This document shows positions 17,535 through 27,362 of a stretch of DNA of 64,000 nt, in pieces; position 1 is the stretch's first letter, and each line of letters starts with the position of its first letter. The notes under the pieces were generated by a model. It saw only the letters and a list, made by a program, of their open reading frames with translations. It made no database searches and had not been told where the DNA came from. This DNA comes from Rhizobium bangladeshense. Its GTDB lineage: Bacteria > Pseudomonadota > Alphaproteobacteria > Rhizobiales > Rhizobiaceae. The translations under genes were made by a program, and so were the position numbers. The stretch spans positions 730,172 through 794,171 of the forward strand of contig NZ_LYPL01000001.1 in the NCBI RefSeq assembly GCF_001662075.1, written 5' to 3'.

Positions 17535-18815
17535 ATGACCGCGACAAGCCTTACGGACCGGAAGAACGCCGCGATTTCGCGCGGCGTCGGCATGACCACC
17601 CAGATCTATGCGGACCGGGCAGAGAATGCCGAAATCTGGGACAAGGAGGGTCGCCGTTACATCGATTTCGCTGCCGGCATCGCCGTGCTCAACACCGGCC
17701 ACCGCCATCCCAAGGTCATCGCGGCGGTCAAAGACCAGCTCGACCGCTTCACCCATACCTGCCATCAGGTGGTGCCCTACGAAAGCTACGTGCGCCTTGC
17801 CGAACGGTTGAACGCGTTGCTGCCGGGTGCCTTCGAGAAGAAGACGATCTTCGTCACGACCGGCGCCGAGGCGGTTGAAAATGCTGTCAAGATCGCCCGT
17901 GCGGCAACCGGCCGCTCGGCCGTCATCGCCTTTGGTGGCGGCTTTCACGGCCGCACCTTCATGGGCATGGCGCTGACCGGCAAGGTGGTGCCTTACAAGG
18001 TCGGCTTCGGCGCCATGCCGGGCGATGTCTTCCACGTCCCCTTCCCGGTCGAACTGCATGGTGTTACCGCCGACCAGTCGCTTGCCGCGCTGAAGAAGCT
18101 CTTTGCCGCCGATGTCGATCCGCAGCGGGTCGCCGCCATCATCATCGAGCCGGTGCAGGGCGAAGGCGGCTTCTATTCCGCACCCGCAGCCTTCATGAAG
18201 GCGCTGCGCGAACACTGCGACCAGCATGGCATCCTGCTGATCGCCGACGAAGTGCAGACCGGTTTTGCCCGCACCGGCAGGATGTTCGCGATGGATCATC
18301 ACGAGGTAGCGGCCGATCTGACGACAATGGCAAAGAGCCTTGCCGGCGGCTTTCCGCTCGCCGCCGTCACCGGCCGCGCCGAAATCATGGACGCACCGGG
18401 ACCGGGCGGGCTCGGCGGGACATACGGCGGCAATCCGCTCGGCATCGCCGCCGCGCATGCCGTCCTCGATGTCATCGCCGAAGAGGATCTCTGCGACCGT
18501 GCGAATCTGCTCGGCGGCCGGCTGAAGCAGCGGCTGGAATCGCTGCGCGAGAGCGTGCCCGAAATTGCCGATATCCGTGGCCCTGGCTTCATGAACGCCG
18601 TCGAATTTAACGACCGGACGACCGGCTTGCCGAGCGCCGAATTCGCCAACCGGGTGCGGCTGATCGCACTCGACAAGGGCCTGATCCTGCTCACCTGCGG
18701 CGTCCACGGCAACGTCATCCGCTTCCTCGCGCCGATCACCATTGAGGACGAGGTTCTCGGCGAGGCGCTCGACATTCTCGAGGCCTCGATGCTGGAAGCG
18801 AGCGCGGCCAAGTAA
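17535..18815 (+). CDS. gabT: 4-aminobutyrate aminotransferase
   Basis: 426-residue class III PLP aminotransferase that transfers the amino group of GABA to 2-oxoglutarate, giving succinate semialdehyde and glutamate. Visible motifs are TTGAEAVENAVKIAR, GGGFHGRT, the PLP-binding ADEVQTGFARTG, and the catalytic lysine in TMAKSLAGGFPL. The start at 17535 (MTATSLTDRK) has AGGAG nine bases upstream; an ATG at 17496 lies inside the operator. gabD follows after 56 bases holding an 8-bp hairpin, so the two are probably one operon. Confidence 0.93.
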   Translation: MTATSLTDRKNAAISRGVGMTTQIYADRAENAEIWDKEGRRYIDFAAGIAVLNTGHRHPKVIAAVKDQLDRFTHTCHQVVPYESYVRLAERLNALLPGAFEKKTIFVTTGAEAVENAVKIARAATGRSAVIAFGGGFHGRTFMGMALTGKVVPYKVGFGAMPGDVFHVPFPVELHGVTADQSLAALKKLFAADVDPQRVAAIIIEPVQGEGGFYSAPAAFMKALREHCDQHGILLIADEVQTGFARTGRMFAMDHHEVAADLTTMAKSLAGGFPLAAVTGRAEIMDAPGPGGLGGTYGGNPLGIAAAHAVLDVIAEEDLCDRANLLGGRLKQRLESLRESVPEIADIRGPGFMNAVEFNDRTTGLPSAEFANRVRLIALDKGLILLTCGVHGNVIRFLAPITIEDEVLGEALDILEASMLEASAAK

Positions 18816-18833
18816 CCGAACCGGATTTCAATA

Positions 18834-18852
18834 GCTGCCGGCGACCGGCAGC
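18834..18852 (+). repeat. gabT-gabD intercistronic hairpin
   Basis: GCTGCCGG / CCGGCAGC, 8-bp perfect stem with a 3-base loop and no T-run. Possible mRNA stability or processing element inside the gab operon. Confidence 0.55.
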
Positions 18853-18871
18853 CACTCCCAAAGGAGATGAC

Positions 18872-20353
18872 ATGGCTTTCACCACCGCCCTGACGAAGCA
18901 CGTTCCCTTCTCTTCGCCGTTCCTGCGCGACGCCGGCTATATCAACGGCGTCTGGACATCGGGCAATGCCGCCAAGACCTTCGACGTGCTCAATCCGGCA
19001 ACGGGCGAGCTGCTTGCCTCGCTACCCGATATGGGAGCCGGCGAGACGCGGGCGGCGATCGATGCGGCCCATGCCTCTCAGCCGGCCTGGGCTGCCCGCC
19101 CGGCCAAGGAGCGCAGCGCCACCTTGCGCAAATGGTTCGACCTGATGGTCGCCAATGCCGACGAACTCGCCGCGATCCTGACCGCCGAAATGGGTAAGCC
19201 GTTCCCGGAAGCGCGCGGCGAAATCCTGTATGCCGCGTCCTATGTCGAATGGTACGCCGAAGAGGCCAAGCGGATCTACGGCGAGACGATCCCAGCGCCG
19301 TCCCAAGACAAGCGCATGATCGTCATCAAGCAGCCGGTCGGCGTCGTCGGCACGATCACGCCGTGGAATTTCCCGGCGGCGATGATCGCCCGCAAAATCG
19401 CGCCGGCGCTGGCCGTCGGCTGCACGGTCGTGTCGAAGCCCGCCGAACAGACGCCGCTGACGGCGATCGCGCTCGCCGTGCTCGCCGAACAAGCCGGCAT
19501 CCCCGCCGGCGTCTTCAATCTCATCGTCGGCATGGACGGACCGGCGATCGGCCGCGAGCTCTGCGGCAACGACAAGGTGCGCAAGATCAGCTTCACCGGC
19601 TCGACGGAAGTCGGCCGCATCCTGATGCGGCAATGCGCCGACCAGATCAAGAAGGTGAGCCTGGAACTCGGCGGCAACGCACCCTTCATCGTCTTCGACG
19701 ATGCCGATCTCGATGCCGCGGTCGAGGGCGCGATCGCCTCTAAATACCGCAATGCCGGCCAGACCTGCGTCTGCGCCAACCGCCTCTACATCCAGTCGGG
19801 CATCTATGACGCCTTTGCGGCCAAGCTTGCCGCCAAGGTCGCCGCAATGTCGGTCGGCGACGGCTTCCAGGCGGGTGTCGAGATCGGGCCGCTGATCGAC
19901 GAGCAGGGCCTTGCCAAGGTGGAAGATCATGTCGGCGACGCACTTGCCAAGGGCGCTAAGGTGCTGACCGGCGGCAAGCGCATCGATGGCGCCGGCACCT
20001 TCTTCGCCCCGACGGTGCTGACCAGGGTGGCGCGCGGCATGAAGGTGGCACGCGAAGAAACCTTCGGGCCGGTGGCGCCGCTCTTCCGCTTCGAGACGGC
20101 CGAGGATGTCATCGCTCAAGCCAATGATACGGAATTCGGCCTTGCCGCCTACTTCTATGCCGGCGACCTGAAGAAGGTCTGGCGGGTGGCGGAAGCGCTG
20201 GAATACGGCATGATCGGCATCAATACCGGCATCATGTCTTCCGAGACCGCGCCTTTCGGCGGTATCAAGCAATCCGGCCTCGGCCGCGAGGGTTCACGCC
20301 ACGGCGCCGACGATTATCTCGAAATGAAATATCTCTGCATCGGCGGCGTCTGA
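18872..20353 (+). CDS. gabD: Succinate-semialdehyde dehydrogenase (NADP+-type)
   Basis: 493-residue aldehyde dehydrogenase oxidising succinate semialdehyde to succinate, the second step of GABA use. The motifs [39 protein letters not shown] (Glu general base) and [11 protein letters not shown] (catalytic Cys) are all present, as is [12 protein letters not shown]. The residue after Cys is V-C, as in GabD proteins. AAAGGAGATGAC precedes the ATG. The order gabT-gabD fixes the pathway. Confidence 0.93.
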   Translation: MAFTTALTKHVPFSSPFLRDAGYINGVWTSGNAAKTFDVLNPATGELLASLPDMGAGETRAAIDAAHASQPAWAARPAKERSATLRKWFDLMVANADELAAILTAEMGKPFPEARGEILYAASYVEWYAEEAKRIYGETIPAPSQDKRMIVIKQPVGVVGTITPWNFPAAMIARKIAPALAVGCTVVSKPAEQTPLTAIALAVLAEQAGIPAGVFNLIVGMDGPAIGRELCGNDKVRKISFTGSTEVGRILMRQCADQIKKVSLELGGNAPFIVFDDADLDAAVEGAIASKYRNAGQTCVCANRLYIQSGIYDAFAAKLAAKVAAMSVGDGFQAGVEIGPLIDEQGLAKVEDHVGDALAKGAKVLTGGKRIDGAGTFFAPTVLTRVARGMKVAREETFGPVAPLFRFETAEDVIAQANDTEFGLAAYFYAGDLKKVWRVAEALEYGMIGINTGIMSSETAPFGGIKQSGLGREGSRHGADDYLEMKYLCIGGV

Positions 20354-20373
20354 TCCGCCGGCCAGGAAAACCT

Positions 20374-20397
20374 GGCACGCGGTATCCCCCGCGTGCC
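20374..20397 (-). terminator. Stem-loop between gabD and slyX
   Basis: GGCACGCGG / CCGCGTGCC, 9 bp. On the minus strand TTTT follows shortly after, so it may end slyX; it can also protect the gabD 3' end. Confidence 0.45.
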
Positions 20398-20398
20398 G

Positions 20399-20608
20399 TC
20401 AATAATGCGGCGGGCGGGTGATACCAGGCGCTTCCAGCGACTGTTCCTCGAGCGACAGGAAGCGTTCGGTCAGCCGGTCGAGCTTGGTGCGCATCTGCTC
20501 GACGATCTTCCATTGTTCGGCAAGCTGATCGGACAGCTCCTCGATCGTCTTTGCCTGGTAGGCCAGCATTTCCTCCAGCCGGGTGATGCGGTTCGTCTCG
20601 TCGGACAT
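20399..20608 (-). CDS. slyX: SlyX family protein
   Basis: 69-residue coiled-coil protein (ITRLEEMLAYQAKTIEELSD) ending in the family tail ITRPPHY (compare the PPHY end of SlyX). The ATG at 20608 has GGAGGAT upstream. SlyX function is not established. It is convergent with gabD and divergent from the uxaC promoter region. Confidence 0.85.
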   Translation of the reverse strand: MSDETNRITRLEEMLAYQAKTIEELSDQLAEQWKIVEQMRTKLDRLTERFLSLEEQSLEAPGITRPPHY

Positions 20609-20699
20609 CGATCCTCCTATGCCGAAAGCGGCAGTACAGATGGTTCTCCCAAAGCGGAAATAAGCCGCCGCGTCAATGCCTTCGAGCCCGCGTACAAAA

Positions 20700-20715
20700 C
20701 GCACCATTTAGTTAC
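20700..20715 (+). promoter_or_regulatory. Operator-like site upstream of uxaC (site 3 of a proposed regulon)
   Basis: CGCACCATTTAGTTAC shares ACC[AG][TA]TTAGTTA with two sites at 41410-41425 and 42344-42359. It lies 63 bases before the uxaC ATG, in the same orientation and nearly the same spacing as the others. It also overlaps a perfect odd palindrome TTTAGT-T-ACTAAA (20707-20719). Confidence 0.55.
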
Positions 20716-20777
20716 TAAAAGACCTTGCCGCGCCTGATGTTGTGGGGTAGGCCCTTATCCATCAGGGAGGAATACTG

Positions 20778-22193
20778 ATGGATGCAGGAAACGGCTTTCT
20801 TCATCCGGACCGGCTCTTTCCGGCCGACCCGGCAACACGGACCATTGCGCGAGACCTCTACGAGACGGTGCGCAATCTTCCGATCGTCAGCCCGCACGGG
20901 CATACCGAACCGTCCTGGTTCGCCGACGACAAGCCCTTCGAAGATGCGGCCTCGCTGCTCGTCATTCCCGATCACTATCTCTTCCGCATGCTGCACAGCG
21001 TCGGCGTTCCCTTGGACGCGCTCGGCGTGCCTCGGCTCGACGGCAAGCCGGTGGCTGCAGGCCGCGCGACCTGGCGGAGCTTTGCCAAGTATTACCATCT
21101 CTTCCGCGGAACGCCGTCGAGCCTCTGGGTCGACCACGCCATGTCGGCCGTACTCGGCTGCACCGAGCCGCTGACACCTGACAATGCCGATGCGCTCTAC
21201 GACCACATCAATGCCCAGCTCGCCCTGCCGGAATTCCGGCCGCGGGCGCTGCATCAGCGATTCGGCATCGAAACGATCGCGACGACGGAGGGCGCGCTCG
21301 ACCCGCTGGCCCATCACCAGAAGATGGCCGCGGACGGCTGGATCGGCAGAGTGCGCACCACCTACCGGCCGGATAGTGTCACCGATCCCGACGCTGTCGG
21401 TTTCCGCGACAATCTCGTCAAGTTCGGAGAGATCACCGGCACTGACGTGACGCGCTGGGACGGGCTGATCGAGGCGCATCGGCGCCGGCGCGCCTATTTC
21501 CGCCAGTACGGCGCCACCGCGACCGATCACGGCGTGCCGACCGCCTTCACTGCCGACCTGCCGCTTTCCGAAAAACAGGCACTGCTCGACAAGGCGCTGA
21601 AGGATCCGCTTTCTCCTCAGGATGCCGAGCTCTTCCGCGGCCAGATGATGACCGAGATGGCCGGGCTTTCGGCCGAAGACGGCATGGTGATGCAGATCCA
21701 TGCCGGCTCGCGGCGCAATACCGACAGCGGGCTGTTTGCGACGCGTGGCCCGAATATGGGTGCCGATATTCCGACGCGAACGGATTGGGTCGGCGGCCTC
21801 AATGCGCTGCTTTCCAGATACGGCCATGCGCCGGGGCTGCGCGTGCTGCTCTTCACCCTCGACGAGACGACCTATGCGCGCGAGCTGGCGCCGATGGCCG
21901 GCCATTGGCCCTGCCTGATGATCGGCCCGCCCTGGTGGTTCCACGACAGCCCGCTCGGCATCCGGCGCTATCTAGACCAGGTCGTGGAAACGGCAGGTTT
22001 TGCCAATATGGCCGGCTTCAACGACGATACGCGGGCGCTGCTTTCGATCCCGGCGCGGCACGATGTCTGGCGCCGCGAAGTCTGCCGCTTCCTCGCCGGG
22101 CTTGTCGCCGAGCACCGGCTTTCCAAGCGGGACGCCGAAATCGTGGCAAGCGAACTTTCCTATGGCAATGCGAAGAAGGCCTACAAGCTGTGA
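20778..22193 (+). CDS. uxaC: Glucuronate (uronate) isomerase
   Basis: 471-residue metal-dependent isomerase of the amidohydrolase superfamily that converts D-glucuronate to D-fructuronate and D-galacturonate to D-tagaturonate. Typical are the N-terminal metal motif SPHGHTEPSWFADD (HxH), QIHAGSRRNTD, GPPWWFHDSPLGIRRY and NMAGFNDDTRA. AGGGAGGA precedes the ATG. The uxuB-like gene overlaps its stop codon, so translation is coupled. The promoter carries the shared 16-bp motif described separately. Confidence 0.94.
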   Translation: MDAGNGFLHPDRLFPADPATRTIARDLYETVRNLPIVSPHGHTEPSWFADDKPFEDAASLLVIPDHYLFRMLHSVGVPLDALGVPRLDGKPVAAGRATWRSFAKYYHLFRGTPSSLWVDHAMSAVLGCTEPLTPDNADALYDHINAQLALPEFRPRALHQRFGIETIATTEGALDPLAHHQKMAADGWIGRVRTTYRPDSVTDPDAVGFRDNLVKFGEITGTDVTRWDGLIEAHRRRRAYFRQYGATATDHGVPTAFTADLPLSEKQALLDKALKDPLSPQDAELFRGQMMTEMAGLSAEDGMVMQIHAGSRRNTDSGLFATRGPNMGADIPTRTDWVGGLNALLSRYGHAPGLRVLLFTLDETTYARELAPMAGHWPCLMIGPPWWFHDSPLGIRRYLDQVVETAGFANMAGFNDDTRALLSIPARHDVWRREVCRFLAGLVAEHRLSKRDAEIVASELSYGNAKKAYKL

Positions 22194-23647
22194 GCGAACG
22201 ACTGCAGACCCTATCCGGCCTCGCCCCGACGGCGAAGCTTCCCGCCTATGACCGCGGCCGGCTGAAAAGCGGCATTCTGCATCTGGGACCCGGCGCCTTC
22301 TTCCGCGCGCATTTCGCGCCGTTTACCGATGGCGCGCTCGCCGCCGCGGGCGGCGACTGGGGCATCGAGGTGGCAAGCCTGCGCACGCCCGATGTCGCCG
22401 ACAATCTGAGTGCCCAGAACGGGCTCTATACGACGCTGATCCGCGATACCTCGGGCACGACGGCTGAGGTGATCGGCTCGATCCTGAAGGCGCATGTGGC
22501 GCCGCGCGATCCGGCCGGCCTGCTGGCGCGGCTCGAAGACCCTGCGATCCGTATCGTCAGCATGACGGTGACGGAAAAGGCCTATGGGTTCGATCCGGCA
22601 ACCGGCGGCCTCGACCTCAAACATCCCGATATCGTCGCCGACCTCGCCAACCGGCATGCGCCGCGCGGCGTCATCGGCTATCTCGTCGAAGGCCTTGCAC
22701 GCCGTCGGCAGAAGGGGATCGCCCCCTTTACGCCGCTCAGCTGCGACAACCTGCCGAGCAACGGCGCGGTCCTGAAACGACTGGTGCTCGAATTCACCTC
22801 CCGCATCGATGCCGATCTGCATCGCTGGATCGAAGCCAACGTGCCCTTCCCCTCGACGATGGTCGACCGGATCACGCCGGCCAGCACCGAGACGACCTAT
22901 GCCGATGCCGAGCGGCTGACGGGTCGCACGGATATGGCGGCGATCGAGACGGAACCCTTTACCCAATGGGTGATCGAGGACCATTTCGCCAATGGACGCC
23001 CGGATTGGGAAAAGGTGCGCGGCGCGCTGATGGTCGAAGACGTCTCGGCCTATGAGAAGATGAAGCTCCGGATGCTGAACGGCGCCCATTCGCTGCTCGC
23101 CTATCTCGGTTATATCGGCGGCTATGAATTCATCCGCGACGTGATGGACGATGCCGCCCTGGCAGCTCTGGCCTATCGCCACATGCACGCGGCGGCGAGA
23201 ACGCTCGATCCGGTCCCCGGCATCGATCTCGACGATTACGCCAAGGAATTGATAGCGCGCTTTGCAAACAAGGCGATCGCGCACCGCACCTATCAGATCG
23301 CCATGGACGGTACCCAGAAACTGCCGCAGCGGCTGCTGGAACCGGCATGCGAGGCGCTGGCGCACGGCGACAGGGCAGAGACCTATGCGATCGCCGTTGC
23401 GGCATGGATGCGCTATGCGATCGGGGAACGCGGCAATGGCGAGCGCTACGAGCTGCGCGATCCCCGGGCCGCGGAGATCGCCGCTCTCATCGCCGATGTC
23501 CCGCGCACGGGCCTTGCGCTTTCGGCGGCTCTCTTCACCCTGCCCGGACTGTTCCCGACCGCTCTGACCGGAAACCGGGCTTGGACGCAGGATGTCTCGG
23601 ACAAGCTGGAGATTCTGATCCAGGACGACCGGCTGCCGCTGTTTTGA
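22190..23647 (+). CDS. uxuB: Fructuronate reductase / mannitol dehydrogenase family oxidoreductase
   Basis: 485 residues from a GTG that overlaps the uxaC stop (GTGA), implying translational coupling. The polyol dehydrogenase fold is shown by ILHLGPGAFFRAHFA (NAD binding), SMTVTEKAYGFD, CDNLPSNG and the C-terminal catalytic region KMKLRMLNGAHSLLAYLGY (Lys, Asn, His). Next to uxaC, fructuronate to mannonate reduction is the likely reaction; tagaturonate or mannitol activity cannot be excluded. No uxuA or kdgK is visible in this window. Confidence 0.88.
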   Translation: MSERLQTLSGLAPTAKLPAYDRGRLKSGILHLGPGAFFRAHFAPFTDGALAAAGGDWGIEVASLRTPDVADNLSAQNGLYTTLIRDTSGTTAEVIGSILKAHVAPRDPAGLLARLEDPAIRIVSMTVTEKAYGFDPATGGLDLKHPDIVADLANRHAPRGVIGYLVEGLARRRQKGIAPFTPLSCDNLPSNGAVLKRLVLEFTSRIDADLHRWIEANVPFPSTMVDRITPASTETTYADAERLTGRTDMAAIETEPFTQWVIEDHFANGRPDWEKVRGALMVEDVSAYEKMKLRMLNGAHSLLAYLGYIGGYEFIRDVMDDAALAALAYRHMHAAARTLDPVPGIDLDDYAKELIARFANKAIAHRTYQIAMDGTQKLPQRLLEPACEALAHGDRAETYAIAVAAWMRYAIGERGNGERYELRDPRAAEIAALIADVPRTGLALSAALFTLPGLFPTALTGNRAWTQDVSDKLEILIQDDRLPLF

Positions 23648-23724
23648 GCTGGGCACATCGGTTGGACACCGGGCGACCGATCGCAGATCCTGAGAAGAAG
23701 ATGCGGGTGGATCGGTCCGCTGCA

Positions 23725-25614
23725 TCAACTCTTGGGCATGCCCTCCGGCCTTAGATGCTTTTTCAAGGCGGCTATCCGGAAGATCGCGTTGGCGGCGCCA
23801 TAACCCTTATATCCTCGGCGTTCGACAATCTCGAAGAAGAAGCCTTCGCCGAATGTCGGGCTGTAGAGCTGGAAATATTCGCCGAACTCGTCCCGGTCGT
23901 ACAGAATATTTTCTGCCCTCAACCGGTCGCTCAACGCCGCTTCCAGACCGAACCTCGCCTCGGCGTCATCGTAGTAATTGGGGGAAATAGCCAGCGGCTT
24001 GAAGCCGTTCTGCCGCAAGCTGGCCGCGGTCGCGAAAATATCATCGGTGTGGAAAGCCAGATGCTGCACGCCCGAGCCGAATGTCTCGGCAATGAAGTGC
24101 CCCGCGAGCGTGCGCCGGTTCTCTGCTCCGTTTAGGGTGATCCGCAGCGAGCCGGACGCATTTTCCAGCACTTGGCTGCGCACCACGCCAGCGGGATCGA
24201 TGATGTCGAACACGGGCGTCTTCTGCGCTTCGAAGATCGAGGCGTAGAACAGCAGCCAAGTGGGCATTTCGTCGTAGGCGACCGTCTGGGCTATATGGTC
24301 GACATGCAAGAGATGAGCGGGAGCAATCTGCGCCTCGTCTTCGACCGGCAGGAAGTCGATCTCCGAAAAGCGGCCGAGATCACCCTTGTCGTCAATCAGG
24401 TAAATCAGCCCACCGCCTACACCCCGGATTGCCGGAATTTTGACCTCGCCGACGCCGACGGCTTGGCTGAAAGGCTCGGCATCGAGCGCCATGGCTCTCT
24501 CGAAAGCTTTGCCGGCATCGTCGACCATCAGCGCTATGGCATAGGCCGTCGTCCCGTGCACGGCGAAGGACGCACCGGCAAAGCCCGCGCTATCGGCATT
24601 GACGATAAGACGGATGTTTCCCTGGCGGTAGAGCGTGACATTTTTTGTTCGATGAACGGCCTCTTTCCGGAAGCCCAGGGTCCGCAGGATGCCGACGAGT
24701 TCCGCCGCTTCCTCTTCGTCGGCGGAGAACTCCACGAAGCCTATTCCTTTAACGATCGATCGATCGGGCATCGCCTTGGCCGAAAAGCTCCGAGTATTCG
24801 GCATACGCCGCACCTGATCGCCCAGATAAATCAGCGAGCGGTGGCCATCGGCGGCAATCAGACGGGGCGACCCTCCGCGGAACTGATCGTTGAATATTTC
24901 GAGCGAGAAATAACCATCATAGCCGGTCTCGGCGACGGCAGCGGCAAAAGCCGCTACCGGAAGGTCACCTTCACCCGGCATGTTTCGGAAATGCCGGCTC
25001 CAGTAGAGAAGGTCCATGTCGATCAGCGGAGCATCGGCAAGCTGGACGATAAGGATCTTGTCTTTCGGGATCGAACGGATGGAGTTAATGTCGATCTTTC
25101 GTGACAGGGTATGGAAACTGTCGAGGATCAGACCGACATTCGGATGATCGGCCCTGCGCACGATTTCCCATGCATCCCGATGGTCATTGATATGCCGCCC
25201 CCAGGCGAGCGCCTCATAACCGATCTTCAAGCCGCGCTTGGCAGCCCGCTCACCGAGCGCGTGAAAATCTGCCGCCGCCCGATCAATGCCGCCGAGCGAG
25301 GCGGACGAGGCATTCGAGCAAACCAGGATGAGCTCTGTGCCCAGTTCCTGCATCACATCGAACTTTCGTTCGGCGCGATCAAACGCGCGACTGCGCAACG
25401 GTTCGGGCATGCCCTCAAAATCGCGGAATGGTTGGAACAGCGTGATTTCAAGCCCGCGGTCGCGCACCATCCTGCCGACATCCGCCGGCCTGCCGTCGAA
25501 AGCCAGAAAATCATTCTCGAAGATTTCCACGCCATCGAAGCTCGCTTTGGCGATCGCATCCAGCTTCTCGGGGAGCTCTCCGCTGATCGATACCGTGGCA
25601 ATCGAAGTTTTCAT
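23725..25614 (-). CDS. quiC: 3-Dehydroshikimate dehydratase, QuiC type (TIM barrel plus HPPD-like domain)
   Basis: 629-residue fusion that converts 3-dehydroshikimate to protocatechuate. Residues 1-275 form a sugar-isomerase TIM barrel with metal ligands E134 (GYEALAWG), D165 and H168 (LILDSFH), Q191 (QLADAP) and E239 (FSLEIFN), at the positions I remember for Pseudomonas QuiC1. Residues 285-629 resemble 4-hydroxyphenylpyruvate dioxygenase, with H437/H440 (HVDH), H518 (VQHLAFH) and E595 (FFFEIVER). It is the last gene of the importer operon, so imported quinate or shikimate is its probable source. Confidence 0.9.
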   Translation of the reverse strand: MKTSIATVSISGELPEKLDAIAKASFDGVEIFENDFLAFDGRPADVGRMVRDRGLEITLFQPFRDFEGMPEPLRSRAFDRAERKFDVMQELGTELILVCSNASSASLGGIDRAAADFHALGERAAKRGLKIGYEALAWGRHINDHRDAWEIVRRADHPNVGLILDSFHTLSRKIDINSIRSIPKDKILIVQLADAPLIDMDLLYWSRHFRNMPGEGDLPVAAFAAAVAETGYDGYFSLEIFNDQFRGGSPRLIAADGHRSLIYLGDQVRRMPNTRSFSAKAMPDRSIVKGIGFVEFSADEEEAAELVGILRTLGFRKEAVHRTKNVTLYRQGNIRLIVNADSAGFAGASFAVHGTTAYAIALMVDDAGKAFERAMALDAEPFSQAVGVGEVKIPAIRGVGGGLIYLIDDKGDLGRFSEIDFLPVEDEAQIAPAHLLHVDHIAQTVAYDEMPTWLLFYASIFEAQKTPVFDIIDPAGVVRSQVLENASGSLRITLNGAENRRTLAGHFIAETFGSGVQHLAFHTDDIFATAASLRQNGFKPLAISPNYYDDAEARFGLEAALSDRLRAENILYDRDEFGEYFQLYSPTFGEGFFFEIVERRGYKGYGAANAIFRIAALKKHLRPEGMPKS

Positions 25615-25884
25615 CGGTTAGCTCCTGGCCTTGCCTATACGGCGGTGAGAAATTCAGCCCTGCCTCTAAGGCCGGGTTCGAGCGCCAGCATCCGGGCGGC
25701 GAATGGCTCACCTCGCCTCTCTACCGGCAAAAGATGGCTCGCTGTCGCTCTCCCGAAGGGCACCAATTTAAAACTTGCCTGCCAAACGCAATTCGAGCGA
25801 ACCGTAGCGCCGTGCTGCGACTTGATGCGCCGCCCTGCCAGACCGGGGATTCTCCCAGTCTTGGCAGGGGCGCAGTCGAGCGCG
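25615..25884. other. Gap between livF-like gene and quiC
   Basis: 270 bases without a supported gene. An 86-codon minus-strand ORF overlaps the livF end and shows no family features. It may hold a second promoter for quiC. Confidence 0.35.
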
Positions 25885-26613
25885 TCAATGCGCATGCTCG
25901 GCCTCGATATGGCCGCCGAGGAAGAGCTGCCCGACGCGCGGATCGGAAAGCAAAGCCGAAGCCTTGTCGTGCATACGCGTCTGACCGAGCTCGAGTACGA
26001 GGCCGTAATCGGACATGGCGAGCGCGGCCTTCGCGTTCTGCTCCACCATCAGGATGGTGACGCCTTGGTCGCGCAGCCTGATCAGGGTCTGAAAAACTTC
26101 CTGCACGAGATTGGGCGACAGGCCGATCGAGGGCTCGTCGATCAGGATCAGCTTCGGGTCAAGCAGCAGGGCGCGCGCCACCTCCAGCTGCTTCTGTTGC
26201 CCGCCCGACAGTTCGATCGCCTTGCGGTCGGAGAATTTACGCAGCATCGGGAACTGGTCCATCACCATGTCGATCCGCCTGCGCACATTCGGCTGGTCGC
26301 TTGCGGTGATGCCGCCGAGTTCCAGATTATGAAAAACGGAGAGTTGCGGAACGACGTTGCGGCCTTGCGGAACATAGGTGACGCCATGCCCGATCATCTG
26401 CCGCGGTGTTTGCCGGGTCACATCCTGGCCATCGAGCAAGATTTGACCGGACTGGATGTTCAGCAGGCCGAAGATGGCTTTGAAGACGGTCGACTTGCCG
26501 GCGCCATTCGGCCCGATGACGGTGGTGATCGAAGCTTTCGGGATCGAAAAGGACACGCCGTTCAAGATGGTGATCTTGCCATAACCGCCTTGGATTTTTT
26601 TGAGCTCGAGCAT
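25885..26613 (-). CDS. Branched-chain-type ABC transporter ATP-binding protein (LivF-like)
   Basis: 242-residue ATPase with Walker A GPNGAGKST, signature LSGGQQKQ (with Q-loop VPQGRNV), Walker B LILIDEPSIGL and H-loop LMVEQN (N replaces the usual H in this family's VEQN motif). The start at 26613 has GGAGG upstream; it lies 2 bases after the LivG-like gene. Part of the five-gene HAAT importer between the shikimate dehydrogenase and quiC genes, so its substrate is probably quinate or shikimate rather than leucine. Confidence 0.9.
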   Translation of the reverse strand: MLELKKIQGGYGKITILNGVSFSIPKASITTVIGPNGAGKSTVFKAIFGLLNIQSGQILLDGQDVTRQTPRQMIGHGVTYVPQGRNVVPQLSVFHNLELGGITASDQPNVRRRIDMVMDQFPMLRKFSDRKAIELSGGQQKQLEVARALLLDPKLILIDEPSIGLSPNLVQEVFQTLIRLRDQGVTILMVEQNAKAALAMSDYGLVLELGQTRMHDKASALLSDPRVGQLFLGGHIEAEHAH

Positions 26614-26615
26614 TG

Positions 26616-27362
26616 TCAACCTCCAAGATAGGCGTCGATGACGGTCTGGTTCGAGCGGATTTGGTCCGGTGTGCCTTCCGCAATGATGTTGCCTTCCGCC
26701 AGAACAATGATGCGGGAGCACAGGCTCATCACGAACTCCATGTTGTGTTCGATAACGACGAACGTCGTGCCGTGCTCGGCATTGTAGGCGACAAGCCGGT
26801 CCTTGAGGTTGGCGAGCATCGTCAGGTTGACGCCGCCCGCCGGCTCGTCGAGCAGAACGAGACTCGGGCCGGCCATGAAGGCCATCGCCGCATCGACCAG
26901 CTTTTGCTGGCCGTAAGAGAGCGAACCCGCCAGCGTGTCGCGCAGGTGCCCTAGGCGAAAGAAGGTGATCATGCGCTCCGCTTCGGCCGTCAAACCGGCG
27001 TCGCCGGGGCCGAAGAGACGTGCCAGCATCGTGCCGTGATGCTCCTGCCCGGCAAGAATGATGTTGTCGAGCACGGACATTTTCGGAAAAACCGAAAGCT
27101 GCTGAAAGGTTCGCCCGACACCGAGCTTGTTCAGATCGGAGGCGCGCATGCCGGAGACGTTTTTGCCGTTGACCGTCACTTCGCCGGCATCCGGAGTCAA
27201 TTGACCGAGGATGCAGTTGAAGAGCGTCGATTTGCCTGACCCGTTGGGGCCGATCAGGCCGAGGATCTCGCCTTTGTTGACCTCGAAGGAAACACCATCG
27301 ACGGCACGGATTCCGCCGAAGCTCTTGCCAATATTGCGAACGGAGAGGATGGGCGTGTTCAT
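26616..27362 (-). CDS. Branched-chain-type ABC transporter ATP-binding protein (LivG-like)
   Basis: 248 residues with Walker A GPNGSGKST, Q-loop RTFQQLSVF, signature LSYGQQKLVDAA and Walker B LVLLDEPAGGVN, then VVIEHNMEFVM. The LivG family has an extended C-terminal tail, seen here as GTPDQIRSNQTVIDAYLGG. The ATG overlaps the LivM-like stop by 4 bases. Partner ATPase of the LivF-like protein. Confidence 0.9.
   Translation of the reverse strand: MNTPILSVRNIGKSFGGIRAVDGVSFEVNKGEILGLIGPNGSGKSTLFNCILGQLTPDAGEVTVNGKNVSGMRASDLNKLGVGRTFQQLSVFPKMSVLDNIILAGQEHHGTMLARLFGPGDAGLTAEAERMITFFRLGHLRDTLAGSLSYGQQKLVDAAMAFMAGPSLVLLDEPAGGVNLTMLANLKDRLVAYNAEHGTTFVVIEHNMEFVMSLCSRIIVLAEGNIIAEGTPDQIRSNQTVIDAYLGG

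Noticed and set aside
17475..18707. 410-codon minus-strand frame opposite gabT
   Set aside because: Antisense shadow; gabT motifs are complete on the plus strand.
25635..25895. 86-codon minus-strand frame between livF-like and quiC
   Set aside because: Overlaps the livF-like 3' end and shows no family motifs.
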